A program made the position numbers and the translations under genes. Under the pieces are notes generated by a model that saw only the letters and a program-made list of their open reading frames with translations, had not been told where the DNA came from and made no database searches. From positions 219,554,205 to 219,618,204 of the forward strand of contig CP136064.1 in assembly GCA_032622095.1 (NCBI GenBank): 64,000 nt of DNA, given 5' to 3'. Positions 1 to 11,411 of the stretch are shown here, in pieces (positions within the stretch are counted from its first letter, which is position 1; each line of letters begins with the position of its first letter). Origin of the DNA: Siphonodentalium dalli. Its lineage: Eukaryota > Mollusca > Scaphopoda > Gadilida > Siphonodentaliidae.

Positions 1-199
1 CAACAGCGAATGCCCGTGTGTTGTGGGGGAGAAACTCACGTCTTTTCTCCAACATTGGTGTATATTGGTAATTTGCATAAATTACTTCTTTTCTCATTAC
101 ATCATTCGACATATACTTTAAAATCGGTTGAATTCAATGAAAACAGAAATGTTTCGATTCAATGTGTATGTTACAAGCGGATCTATTTTGACACCGTGC
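1..199. repeat. Copy of a cluster-associated repeat (matches 18882-19059)
   Basis: The first ~199 bases match 18882-19059 almost continuously, and both copies end at 'gacaccgtg'. At 19060 the next bases are a lectin last-exon fragment; here the sequence runs into unrelated DNA. The window therefore begins inside a repeat shared with the lectin cluster, so more cluster material may lie to the left. No coding capacity is evident. Confidence 0.75.
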
Positions 200-315
200 C
201 TATCAGGCTATTCTGCCGTACGAGAATTGGCGCCTATTTTGACGTCAACAAACGTGACGTCCAAACATGGCACTATCATCTTCTCATGTTTTTCATCGGG
301 GATACTTTCATCCAG

Positions 316-318
<3 letters not shown>

Positions 319-346
<28 letters not shown>
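319..346. repeat. (TA)n microsatellite
   Basis: Uninterrupted TA dinucleotides, directly beside the start of the dispersed repeat at 347. Confidence 0.95.
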
Positions 347-935
347 CTAGAAGGTGACCCGACTTCGTCCGGGCTTTGACCTTGAATTGTCCATTTTGAA
401 GGTCAAGGTCAAGTGGGGTCACGATTTGACCAGTCCAAAAACACTGCCCGGACAAAAGTACCCGACAAACGTGCCCGTCGAAATCCATCCGGTTTTACCC
501 GATTTGACCTTGAATTGAGCATTTTGAAGGTCAAGGTCAGGTCGGGGTCACGATTTGACCCGTCCAAAACACCCAGTGGACAAAAGTAACCCCCCACGTA
601 TCAAATTTCGTCGAAATCCCATAAAAATTGGCGATTTGACCTTGAAGTTACCCGATTTCAAGGTCAAGGTCACGTCGCACGGGCAAATGAATATGCTTAT
701 GAGACTCGCCATAAGAAAGTACCCCCACATACCAAGTTTCATCGAAATCCCGTGATATTCGGGCGTTTGACCTTGAAATTACCCGATTTCAAGGTCAAGG
801 TCACGTCGCACGGACAAATTAATATGCCTATGTTCGTCCCCGGCCGAAAATACCCCCACATACGAAGTTTCATCGAAATCGGGTGGGACGTTTTCGAGTT
901 CATCGCGAACACACACACAGACAGACAGACAGACA
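347..935 (+). repeat. Dispersed repeat with receptor-like periodic core and CACA/GACA tail
   Basis: Begins with 'cccgacttcgtccgggct', then four degenerate units of about 125 bp, each carrying 'gaccttgaa' and 'aaggtcaaggtca', then 'catcgaaatc' blocks, and ends in CACACA plus GACAGACA. The same head ('cccgacttcgtccgggc') recurs at 55310 and 55780, and a related tail plan is seen at 29300-29612. Reading frames across it are by-products of the repeat. Probably a non-autonomous retroelement family ending in a microsatellite; its class is not settled. Confidence 0.7.
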
Positions 936-1217
936 GATCTTCCAAAATATATAATAGATATATTTTGAATGAATATATATTTAGTCAGAATACAATAACC
1001 ATATTTTACCAACCATATTTACCTAGATATCGGCTCTATATACAGACATATATAGCACATATAAATAGACACAGCTATTGTCGGATATAGCAACCGTGCA
1101 AGAATAAACGCCACAAGTGGTGCGATACAATGTGATAAATGTGTTTCGAGCGTACCTGTAGGTCATTCCGATACGTCGTGCGTGCGTTGTCTTTAAAAAA
1201 CGAGCGCCATAATATTT

Positions 1218-1450
1218 ACGACAGAATAGAGCCTCTCTGGCACATAGAGGCAGAATAACCATATCTCTGGTTATGGCTGTTTTACCGTATACGACAGAAT
1301 AACCTCGCTGGCTTTTCTGTCGTGTACGGTATAAAGCCAACGAGGCTATTCTATCGTATACGGCAGAATAGCTATATGCGGGGTTGGAGCTATTCTGGCG
1401 TATACGGCACAATAGCCCAGTTGGCTATTATGCCGTATACGGCAGAATAA
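1218..1450. repeat. Short palindromic module array (cgtatacggcagaata)
   Basis: About six copies of a module containing 'gtatacg' plus 'cagaata' in both orientations (near 1218, 1285, 1318, 1353, 1399, 1431), spaced 30-65 bp. 'tgccgtatacggca' is itself a perfect palindrome. No open frame of note. Confidence 0.65.
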
Positions 1451-4332
1451 CATTCGCTGACGAAACACTTCAATAAAAATGTTAGCTTTAATTGAGAAAT
1501 TACACATGCCGGCAGCGGTCAGACGTAGCGTAGCGAGGGGACTGAACTCTGTTTTGCAGCTTTGTGTGTGGTGTACTATTTGATAATCGAAACGACGTAG
1601 TTCCTCAGCCATCATACCTTCTATTCAATATTCTCTTGAATAAATTTAATGATAAATGGTTATCACCCCAAAAGGTTCCCCAGATTGGGATTCAATTATA
1701 GCTACCTTCTTTGTGCCGTCTACAGACTCATCTGGATTCCGGATTCGTCGATAGACTACACATAGAGGCTCGATTTGAATACGGATCCCGTGAACACACA
1801 TATATAGTGGTGATAGCGGATATGTATTATCATAGGAATATCAATTTATGATATTGGGTTGGATTTAATTTTATTCTTTTCCTATCGAAATGCATGTTCG
1901 GTATCATTCCTGGTTAATGACTCGATAGCAACAACCCACAACCCGCTCCCATCGCGACGTTCCTCAGATCACACTCTTAGTAGTATTATAATATTTATAG
2001 ACATATGCTAACAACAAAAGATATTCAAAAATGTTCATAAATATATTGCACAGGATTGGTATGGTCAAATGGCCGTCTTCCTGCCGCCCCTATATATAAA
2101 TGGAATTCAAGTCATAAAATGACAACGTGATATGGAATAATATTTTGATGCATGAAAACAATATGACAAATAACGGAATTTCTTTTGTGTACATACGCCC
2201 CATGTTAGAGTATGCTTCTCCTGCCTGGGAAAACTGCATTAAAGATGAAAGCGATACACTTGAAACGGTACAATACGAGGCAGCAACAATAGTCACTTGA
2301 GCCACGAAAAGTTGTAACAACACAAATCTACTTATGGAAACTGGTTGCGAAACATTGTCAGAGCGTCGAAAAAAATCCAAATTATGCCAGTTTTAGAAAA
2401 TGTTTAAAAAAATTACACCACCATACCTCTTCTATACATTAGTCCAAAGATCAACAGAAAATATGCATCGATATCCACCGAGGAAGTATCACCTGGACAA
2501 CCTGTCTTGCGATTCTGCGTCATATGAGAAGTCCTTCCTCCCTTCATCGGTCAGCTAACATACGAAATTGCACAACCTTATACCTGAGTTCAAATTAGCT
2601 ACAGGCAGCACCGATAATAACACTAGGGAACCTTACATCTATCACTATTATCAGTATTCCCAATTCTCTCATATTTCAAACAAACACTCATTTGCAACTG
2701 AGCCGCGCTAGCTGTGGTCACAGACGGCGTTTATTGCGTAACATGCTGTACAGGTTATATGTGGGCACATGCTATAATATTTTACATACACAATGTAAAT
2801 ACATCCTAGAAAGTCTGCACAGCCGGTCAGGAAAAACCATGCACCCCTTTTATATAGGGACTGGAAACCTGAAATCCGAAGCCCACTCGTATGTGCAGCT
2901 CGGGTGTTCGGACCGCACCCTTATTGAAATCTACTCATAATTATAGATATATCAATATTCTGAACATTGTGAATAATTTGTCATCTTGCAGCTGAGTTAT
3001 ATTACAGAATGACGAACGCTATATAGCTGGACACAGCATTGATAATTTCTTTCATTTGATTGAAAACATTTTATTAAAATTTTTTGAAAATTAATGTGAC
3101 CCTCTCAGTGAAGTTACACGGCTAGAATGACGAATTCTCCGCTATAGCGATCCGAACAATTACCACAAATCTCATTCTCATTGGCTACAATTCGAAATAG
3201 GCTCCGCCTATAATAAACAACTCTATATGCCCGAACTGTGAATACATAATTTTCCCGCTAATGCCAGGAAACGCGGGAAAATTTGAATTACTCACGCCAA
3301 TCGCAAGTTCGTCACTGTAGGCTTCGCATTGGGTGTCGTTTTTCTTAAAATGATCTTAAAATCACCTAATATCAAATCCTCTATTTGCACGTGGGACATA
3401 AGAAACGACGTCACATTTTCTATTCCATTGTCCGATATACCGGAAACAACGAACCGAATGCTTATCTGGAACATTTAGAAATTTTACTCTCGGTTCTGCA
3501 CTGAAAGGAGCAACCACAAAAAGATTTAAGTGAAAACATATCTACCTTTAATATAGTTCAGAAATTTATAACTATGACAGAACGTTTCTCCAACTAAAAT
3601 GATACGACAAGCGACATCGAAGTACTAAGTGCATTAATAACATATATTGCTCTCATTGTACTCATTCCATCCGAATTGCTTTATTCTCTGATCCAAATTT
3701 ACACATACCACGATAAATTAACGTATAAATTTCCTCCCTCTAAGAAGCACACCTGAGTAAATTTGAGATATGGTCACTCGTGGAGACGGCAAATATAAGC
3801 CTTATATGCTTACAGCCGAATCCACTTCATCATCCTACACTCCCACACAAGGAACACAATATTATATGCTATTGTATTATATACATGATGTGGTTTGAAT
3901 GGAATAAAATATTATTAAACAAAATAACACAGAATGGTGTATCCAAACCAATTGCATTATGTGCATATATGATGACTGTGCCATGCACTGGGCTTAAATA
4001 TGCAGTGTGGGTGGTCACAATTATTTGGGAATCGCGGGGTGGGGGTATAGCCTATTTTTTTTATCCAATGAGTTCCATACATGAATGTCAGGGAATGTGT
4101 GTTTAGGAAACACAGAATTAATGCAGTTCTAGGAGTTGATACTTTCAGACTGCCAGGATGTCGGGTATTAGCAGTTGTATAATCAAATGATTCATTGAAA
4201 AAAATGGGAAGATTCCCTCTTTCCAGTCAAAAATAAACGTTAAGTTGTTGGAAATTTTTCCGTATTACATAGTAAGAACAACGCGGTGTTCAATCAACAA
4301 TTGGTCGATAAATATATTAAGACGGAAGAAAG
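1451..4332. other. No gene recognised
   Basis: AT-rich sequence with only short chance frames and no recognisable domain, splice-bounded exon or strong repeat. Confidence 0.6.
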
Positions 4333-4340
4333 TCTACGTC

Positions 4341-5094
4341 CAGGGTTCGCGCTGCCTATTGCCAATTTAGCAAATTGCTATAAAAAAAATGAAATGGCTC
4401 CAAAACAATCCCGATTGGCTACAAAAAGTGGCACCTAGCTTTTTGGCATTTGACAATTGGTACTCATCGGGCATATAATAAAGCTTGCTGTCGATCGGTC
4501 GGAAACAAAACACACATCGATATCCCGTCGCGACATAGCTAATTGGGTCCTATTTGAAAGGGTATAATAGATTCGCTACTTATTTCAGATCGACTTATTT
4601 TATCGCGGGGGTGAAAGGGTTTCGAATTTCTACTCGATAATAACACTAAGTACGGCTATTGACTCCAATTTGACAAACATTAGTCAAACAAAGGGCTTCA
4701 TGAAGTCTACATCGTTAGGAAGTTGTTTGTTGATAGTAGGTGTTAGATAAATTATCACAAATATCTCTTTCGTAACTCAGCTTTCACAAACTGTGACATA
4801 CAGCAAATATGAATCGTAAGTGCAAGTTAGATTTAAGACACGCAACACCCTTCTAAAATAAAAAAAGTTACTGATTTCTTCGGACATTCAGACATTACCG
4901 CTAAAATAAATATATACATAATAATAGGTAATTTGCTTGTTTGCTTGTTTGTTTTTTTGAATACCAAATTCAAAAGTGGCACCAAAAAATACTGGTCGGA
5001 AAAAAGTGGCAACAGAAAGTATAAAGTGGCTCTAAAAATAATGCAATTGGCAACAGTGTTGGCACCTGGGAATTTTGGGCCAGCGCGAACCCTG
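4341..5094. mobile_element. Non-autonomous hAT-type DNA transposon with perfect 8-bp target duplication
   Basis: The element opens with CAGGGTTCGCGCTG and closes with the inverse, CAGCGCGAACCCTG. It is flanked on both sides by TCTACGTC (4333-4340 and 5095-5102), a perfect 8-bp direct repeat. CAGGG-type ends with an 8-bp target duplication are the standard hAT signature. The interior (754 bp) has no transposase frame and carries repeated 'aaagtggc' motifs near the right end. A related right end lies at 42020-42121. Confidence 0.88.
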
Positions 5095-5380
5095 TCTACG
5101 TCTCTCAAATCAATAGATCAATATTAACACCACTCGACCTGTGTGTACGACTTCGTAGACTTAAAAGTGTTTTCTGTTATTGAACATACGGGTGGCCATG
5201 TCGTAGTTACGTATAAGATGCATGCATATTATGTTGGTAGACCTATATATACTATACATCTTGTATCGACGAAAATGAAAGACCCTCTTGAAAGATAGTA
5301 GATTTTTCCTCAACACAAAGCCCATAACTATGTTTGCCATAAACATATACAATCGATTAGTCGATTTAGATACCATGTTA

Positions 5381-6276
5381 TCACCCCATGCATCCGGATA
5401 TGATCGTAGCGGAAGACATGCTCGTAGCGGAATAACCACATGACCCGCGATTTGCACATCGTCTTTAGTTGTCGTAAGTTATTTAATAAAAACACGGTTT
5501 ATTTTACCTTGATTTTTATTAAACGTTAACAGCGATAATCGGTCTACAGAAATGAGCGGTTGTGGTTTCCGCAATTTGCATATTACTGTTCGATAATCGG
5601 GTTTTATACGAAAATTATGACCTGAAATACTTACTCGATATAAGTTTTATCAAATTTTAATGAATCTTTGCATTGACACATTATATAACATACAGTCTCT
5701 CAAAGTATGATATATTAGCTTCAAAATGAACTGGACATGTTTGCGATGTCAATCATATTAGTGCCCGAAAAATTAGTTTCCATGGAGGCACTCACTTGAT
5801 TTTGGGGTTATGTCTATAGCAACGTAAAACTACTGCTATGTACATACCATATTTTCTTGCTATGACCTGCATATATGGTAATTTTTTACTATGGAAAATG
5901 TAGAAACATGACTGAAAATGTTGTCTATTATATTAAGGGAATATCCGCAGAAATAGCAAAGTATGCCAAGACTATATTGTCTGGGCTGTTACCACATAAA
6001 TCGTAATTTTATGTAAGAAATGCAAATTTTGCCACAATTTTTGGCCTAACTTCCCGGTAAAATAGGATTAAACTGCGTCCATGTTTAAAGAAGTTTGATG
6101 AACAGTTGGGTAAATTATAGCCACAAATAGTACCACCACCGCCAACCACTGGTATGTGTTGGTTTCGGTGCAACATGTGTCTAACCGTGAACGGTGTGCA
6201 AATCGCGGGCCATGTGGTTATTCCGCTACGAGCATGTCTTCCGCTACGAGCATATCCGGATGCATGGGGTGGTTAT
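5381..6276. mobile_element. Long inverted-repeat element (~80-bp arms)
   Basis: The arm at 5381-5460 and the arm at 6194-6276 are inverted copies over about 80 bp with few mismatches; each contains 'ccgctacgagcatgtcttcc' or its complement. The ~730 bp between them have no gene. Probably a MITE or foldback element; a target duplication was not identified. Confidence 0.7.
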
Positions 6277-6384
6277 GTCAATCCAATTGCTCGAATTACC
6301 GAGTGTGGAATAACGCCCACAATGTAGCCGTCCTCAGTACCACAGTGCTGTCCATATAGTTCAACACAGAAATATCCAAGTCTG

Positions 6385-6812
6385 CACATAGCGTGTCTGT
6401 CATTTGCAGAATGAGGTCCCCAGAGGGTGAATTTAGTGACGCTATCCCACAAAGCGGACCAGCATCACTAAATTCACCCTCTGGGGACCTCATTCTGCTT
6501 AGGCGATCAACTGCTATGGTAGGCCTAGGATCAGAATGAAGTTCCCAGTTGAAGTTGGTGATGTTCACCCATTGGGCACCTCGATTATGTATTTAATCTT
6601 CTGCAAATTAGGGGATATAGCAACTTCCCAGAAGGGAAAGAGTAAATAAAACCAATGTTAATTTGATACAATAGATACTTCCCAGAAGATGAGGCCTAAG
6701 CATAATGAGGTCTCCAGAGGGTGAATTTGGTGATGCTAGCCCGCTGTGCGGGAAAGCATCACTAAATTCACCATCTGGGGACCTCATTCTGCAAATGACA
6801 GACACGCTATGT
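6385..6812. mobile_element. Foldback MITE whose inverted ends are themselves hairpins
   Basis: The outer ends (6385 'acatagcgtgtctgtcattt' and its inverse ending at 6812) are inverted repeats. Each end is also a self-complementary hairpin of ~36-bp arms: 6406-6498 and 6700-6792, both built from 'gaggtccccagagggtgaat' and its complement. All four arms are near-identical. Interior of ~200 bp without coding capacity. Confidence 0.85.
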
Positions 6813-7449
6813 ACATATACCCCACGCAGTTTAAATATGTGCAGATAACTATGTCAAGAATGTGCCACCGGTCTTGCTTGGGAACGCTCTGTGTGGTGTG
6901 TTACATGCCGATAAGAACGTGGGGTCTGAAAGAGACACACATTACTTCTTCCATCAAATATATGGGTGGGTTCCTCGACTCGAATAAAATATTTTACCCC
7001 CCGAAGCCAAATAAATAGTAATTTAGGACCGTCTGATCGGATTGAGTACCTTTAATGTAACGATTTTTAGAGAATTTTTACTGGGCCCACGAACAACGCT
7101 GTTAGCAGTGACTATTATTGACACAATCTTTGTCATAATGTTTATTCCCAATAATGAGTCAAATAATGGTAGTCAATATTACATTTGTGCGCAGTTCAAC
7201 CGTTGTATTCTCTGAAATGGCACAGTCGATGGTGGAATATTGGACAATCCTAGTCCATTCCTATACATACGTCCATATTATTGTTTTTATTCAATGCAAC
7301 AAGTCCGCAATATGTCGGTGACAGTCGGTCAGAACTACAATCAGAAGATGTCCACATCTTTACCTCTTCACCTCTGTTTAAAGATGGATTATCTCTTTAA
7401 ATAACAATTCTGAAATAGTTGCGTGGGTATACAATAATACATATGAACT
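6813..7449. other. No gene recognised
   Basis: Nothing recognised except 'gggtgggttcctcgactcga' at 6964, which recurs at 52902 and ties this stretch to a dispersed family also flanking the lectin genes. Confidence 0.5.
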
Positions 7450-7830
7450 GAAGACCCCTGTCCGGAAATGCTTCTATCAATTAATATTGATTTTATTTCG
7501 AAAATTGTATTGGGTCCATTTATTTGTCTATTTTTAGAACAGACCATTCGGGTGATACCATATAGCGATATAGAGCATTAGGCTGTTCCTATGGCGACGT
7601 ACCGAACGTCAAATGAGCCAGATTGATTGGTTGTATTGTTTTATTACATATATAGTTATAAGCGATAATGAGTATAATTAATGTTTTATTTGTGACAAAA
7701 TTACACCATAAAATTTCTAGTCTCTGTTAACAGTAACCACTATTGTTCGTTAGCTAAACAACAATTTTAGAGCAAAAAATATTTGAAATAAAATATTAAT
7801 CGATAGAAGCATTTCCGGACAGGAGTCTTC
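7450..7830. mobile_element. MITE with ~29-50 bp inverted ends
   Basis: Left end 'gaagacccctgtccggaaat' followed by 'gcttctatc' is matched in inverse at 7802-7830 with one mismatch, and weaker complementarity extends ~20 bp inward. Interior AT-rich with no frame. Confidence 0.8.
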
Positions 7831-7985
7831 GATTCAGATTTAATATTTTATACCCCCCGGTAACTATATAATACATGTTTACAAAGAGATAATCCACCTT
7901 TAGCACATGTCCGTTCTTGAATACGACCTCGTCATATCGATTAACCATTTCTGTACCAAATACTCATTGACGAGTAGTTCCCTTC

Positions 7986-8043
7986 GGAAATGTTCAGATT
8001 ATAAAGTTCAATAATTTGTTGAAATTATTATCTGAACATTTCC
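7986..8043. repeat. Hairpin (MITE remnant) with 'cggaaatgttcagat' ends
   Basis: 'cggaaatgttcagatt' pairs with 'attatctgaacatttccg'. The related hairpin at 12153-12210 shares 'atgttcagat...aagttcaa'. The shared 'cggaaatg' also occurs at the 7450-7830 element's ends. Confidence 0.7.
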
Positions 8044-8611
8044 GCCAATGCATAGGAATAATTTAGCTATTATTATACAACGTATCTGTCTCTATTGCCT
8101 GAACACTCCTTCAAACGAATAATAGACCGTTCCAATGTATACTTTTATAACTCAATGGGATAATAAATTTAGTATAGCAAGGGTTGCATTGGATTCATTG
8201 TACCGTCCTTTGTAACCTTCATACCAGTCGACGATTTCAACGTAACACGTCGGCTTCTGGACTCCCGGGCCCCCGAGAATATTTTAAGAACAATTTGCCA
8301 CTCATCTCCAGCTAACGGTTTGGCGGGTATAACATCACCAGGTTCACGAAGTAACTATTGCCAAATGAATCGGTGAAATTGCGATGCGCGCGCAATACTC
8401 TGGTGGGTTTAGCAGAGTTTCACTTCCGCGTTGAGTTTTTTCTCACTTCCGTGTTTACTGTTCCAAATCATGCTTTCAGTTTATCAAATGCAGGCTTATA
8501 CAGAATCAAATGCCGAGAAATACCAAAAATAACCACGCACAAAAGTTTTATTCCCAAAATTTGGATAAACATACAGATACATAATATAAATGTCATTATA
8601 CAATGTTGTGT

Positions 8612-9029
8612 ACAGCTATTTGATCTTCGATTTTATTTTTTGAATCTCCTGTTTCATTTCGATGTTCTCGCTACGGTAATGCTCCACTTCCTCTTTTAGA
8701 AGTGAATTTTCATTCTCCTATCCTTAAGATTTGTTGTCAATGTCCGCTTAAAAGAATTCGAGCGTTTCATTTACATCACGCATGCATAATTTCTTTTTTT
8801 TTAAATGTCCATATGTGCCTTTATGTCACTTTCCACAAGCGCTTTCATGTCATCTTTCGTTGGCATGTTATTCTGCCTGTTCACGATATCTGACAGAACA
8901 GCTTCTGAAGGCTCTGCAGTATCGGAAACAGGTCGCGGTATTTTCGCATCTGGCTTATTGTCTGCCTTTTTACTCTATCTTCTTCTGTCCCATCTCAGCC
9001 GCCGCCCCTGTCGGAGTTTGGTCTGACAT
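8612..9029 (-). mobile_element. Degenerate retrotransposon ORF1-like coiled-coil protein, copy A
   Basis: On the minus strand an ATG at 9029 opens MSDQTPTGAAAEMGQKKIE and then hits a stop/frameshift. The rest can be followed in a second frame (lysine/proline-rich linker) and ends in a heptad-like coiled coil (LLKEEVEHYRSENIEMKQEI) closing near 8612. A second copy lies at 48122-48474 with the linker frame open. Basic low-complexity N-terminus plus coiled coil fits a non-LTR retrotransposon ORF1, but no RNA-binding or reverse-transcriptase part is attached, so the assignment is tentative. Both copies sit ~1.2-1.6 kb upstream of lectin exons, so they were duplicated with the cluster. Confidence 0.5.
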
Positions 9030-9087
9030 CATCAAAGCGTGCGCAATAGTTATTCAGGTGATAATGCAATCAGTACAGAGTTCAGGT

Positions 9088-9991
9088 TACACTGGTGTAA
9101 ATATTTTCCATAGGCCTCAGTGCAAACAGTTTAGCGTATAATGTTAACAATATAAATCCTAGGTCCAAAATTTTCTTTAAATCTGAAAGATTGACTTTTG
9201 CGGAAACGTTTTTGTGCAAAAAAAATCATGCCCGTCTAGCAGGGAATTCACCTTTAAATCTTGTGTTTTCGTAACTTGTGTCAGAACCGCACTAAAAACG
9301 ATGTCACACCACAAAATTCAAACTTCACTACAAAGGGTTAATTCATGTTGTGGCAATGGTCATTTTACCTATGTGAAATCGCAGGGAATATGTGTAATGG
9401 TTTTTTTTATACAAACAACACACAAAGCTATTGACCAATCAGGGCCCAGTGCCTATTTTAATCTCTCCTATATATTCTTCCCGCATCCGCGAGATACCAC
9501 TCCCATTATCTGATCCCGCTTCGATCTCAGATTTTGGTTGTCGGGTCGGCTCTGTTGGCAGAATGGAGGGCGCATTATACTTCGCTGAAATTTCTGCCGA
9601 GTTCCTGCTATTGGACCAGCTGGTCTTCTTCTCCTTGGATTTGACTACACCATCACGTCAGCCATCCTTATGGAGCACACCGGAATCAGGATACCATTTA
9701 GCAGGAGTCCACCATCATCACCGTCACCGACGAAGCAACGACATCTGCTGGGGCACTCCAGCTACCATCAACCTACAGTGTTCCAGGGGGGGCTAAACAC
9801 CCTCGTCTGGATACCAGCGACGAAAACAGAAGAAATTTGCTTCGTCCTTTTCCTCTTCTTTTTTGGATGATTTTAAATAAAGGTTAAACACGAGGGGTTA
9901 GGGAAAGGTTAACCCCCCCCCAAGGTTAGCCCCCCCCAAACACTCTCTCTGTTTAGATGCCACTCAGATACATATTTACACCAGTGTAACC
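9088..9991. mobile_element. TIR insertion defined by comparison with the paralogous site
   Basis: TTCAGGT occurs on both sides (9081-9087, 9992-9998). The ends are inverted: 'tacactggtgtaaatat' and 'atatttacaccagtgta' with small offsets. The paralogous block at 48525-48560 reads 'gagttcaggtcacactgaga' with no insertion, i.e. an empty site. The ~0.9 kb insert has no recognisable protein; short frames at 9431-9870 are Ser/His/Arg-rich and not family-like, and C-runs occur near 9908 and 9930. Confidence 0.75.
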
Positions 9992-10009
9992 TTCAGGTCG
10001 CACTGAGAT

Positions 10010-10430
10010 TATAGCGGATTTGTCAGAATTCCGCGAGGATTATGTACTGTTTGGATTAGTAGTCAAACCAGCCCAGTGCGTTGAGGTCGTTAGCTCGATC
10101 GAGCATGCACGGGTGATTAGTATTCACGTTGGGTCGAAATAACGAAATGTACCGTATATGGACGACAGGATATGCACTAATACTGACTCTGGCGGAAACT
10201 ATTAAAATTCATCAAATCACATCAACAACGAATTTCGTGCAGAAAAACATTACTTTCTGCATGGACGATAGTTGACCGACGGAAATTTGTTTGCATATTC
10301 CAACGTTCATGATGCAACAGGAAGTCCCGTTAATGGACATCATAATGCCTCACTTAGTGATGATAGTACCGTAGCATGGATACCAAGCAATAATGTCGAT
10401 ACGGCTGCTGCATATAATCTATCGAATCAA
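10010..10430 (+). promoter_or_regulatory. Duplicated 5' flank of gene 1
   Basis: 10062-10392 matches 49205-49556, and 10310-10597 matches 44160-44446. It is therefore part of the ancestral upstream region of the lectin genes. A frame open from 10272 runs through here into exon 1, but the equivalent sequence before gene 2 is not open, so it is read as untranslated. Confidence 0.6.
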
Positions 10431-10432
10431 AT

Positions 10433-10445
10433 TATATATATAAAA
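10433..10445 (+). promoter_or_regulatory. Possible TATA box of gene 1
   Basis: 'tatatataaaa' lies ~155 bp upstream of the chosen ATG. The corresponding place before gene 2 (about 44268) is eroded to 'tatatttgaaa'. Placement is plausible, but no start-site evidence exists. Confidence 0.35.
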
Positions 10446-10598
10446 TCACTCTGTGGAACAATTCCATGCGGTTGGCGACCAGGGAGTGCATTTACAATAA
10501 GATTACACTTGAAGAGATATAATTCTGTATGGTTGGTAAATAATCACCGACAATTTGCCATCGAAAACTGTGTTTACTTTCACGAATGCCGCTCCGCA

Positions 10599-10878
10599 AT
10601 GGATCTCAGTCTCTTCGTGTTGGGCGTGTGTTTCGTCGCTTCGTCTTATAAAGTTAGAGCCACTCAACTACCCGTGGTTCGATGGTCGACAGCAAAACAG
10701 CCGAATTACGAGACGGAGATGGGAAAACAGCTTCAGTTGAAATCACGAGGAGCTTGCGCGGTTGAATGTACATCTACATTTGGATGCTGGACATTTGATT
10801 TTGATGAGAACTCAGGACTCTGTAGCCTATCGCCGGTGAATGCGAGTTGGTTCAGTGCCGTCAATCGAAGCGGGAGGG
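10599..10878 (+). CDS. PAN/apple-CTLD secreted lectin-like protein, gene 1, exon 1 (signal peptide + PAN module)
   Basis: Exon 1 encodes 93 codons plus one base. The ATG at 10599 (context 'cgcaatgg') gives a typical signal peptide (MDLSLFVLGVCFVASS), then a module with four cysteines spaced as C-x3-C-x6-C-x12-C around GCWTFDFDENSGLC, which fits the core of a PAN/apple domain. N-glycosylation sequons NAS and NRS lie near the end. The donor is 'aggg|gtaagt' at 10879, phase 1. Joined to exons 2 and 3 it gives a 234-aa protein: signal peptide, PAN-like module, single CTLD, secreted. PAN modules bind protein or carbohydrate; CTLDs often bind sugars, and invertebrate lectins of this kind commonly act in immunity or biomineral matrices, but the ligand cannot be read here. 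A longer frame from 10272 is rejected because the signal peptide starts at 10599 and gene 2 starts at the same place. Gene 2 differs at ~19 of 93 residues by hand count, with the central cysteine block identical. Confidence 0.85.
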
Positions 10879-11411
10879 GTAAGTACACACAAAGTTAGGC
10901 CACTATTAATATTATTTTGGTTTGCTGTCACCCTATATTGGTATATGGAGGGATTTTTTAGTTTAAAATAAAACAATATAATAGACTATAGTTGATGCGA
11001 AGGTGAGAAAGTTTGGAGTTTTTGTCACTTAAATTTGTCGCTCATATAATTCACAATGGACATGTTTAATCGAAAGTTTCAACTATAATTGTAAGTGTCA
11101 ACATTGAATTTCGTTAGATCATGTCACGAATATCTACACGAATAGGCTACACCCATAGATATCATATTGCACACATTCAAATCATGGGAGCTTTTATATG
11201 TTCCGACTTGATCTGACAGTGAGCTTTATTACATTGAGCAAACAGCGCATGCGAATATATATTTCTTAACTAATAAATGTCGGATTCAATGTGGTCATGG
11301 GGTATGAGCAAAGTATTCATGCAGTTTGCTCAATTTTTCTGACGGTCAAAATCCGATGACCACAATAAACCGCCGTTAGTTTCTTATGTGGATGATTTTC
11401 ATTTATTCTAG
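10879..11411 (+). other. Gene 1 intron 1 (533 bp)
   Basis: Runs from 'gtaagt' to 'tttattctag'. Its last ~110 bp are matched at 49556-49666 before gene 2 exon 2; the rest has no counterpart there because of a deletion. Confidence 0.8.

Noticed and set aside
10272-10598. In-frame extension of lectin exon 1 upstream to 10272
   Set aside because: The equivalent sequence before gene 2 is not open in frame, and a clear signal peptide starts at 10599.
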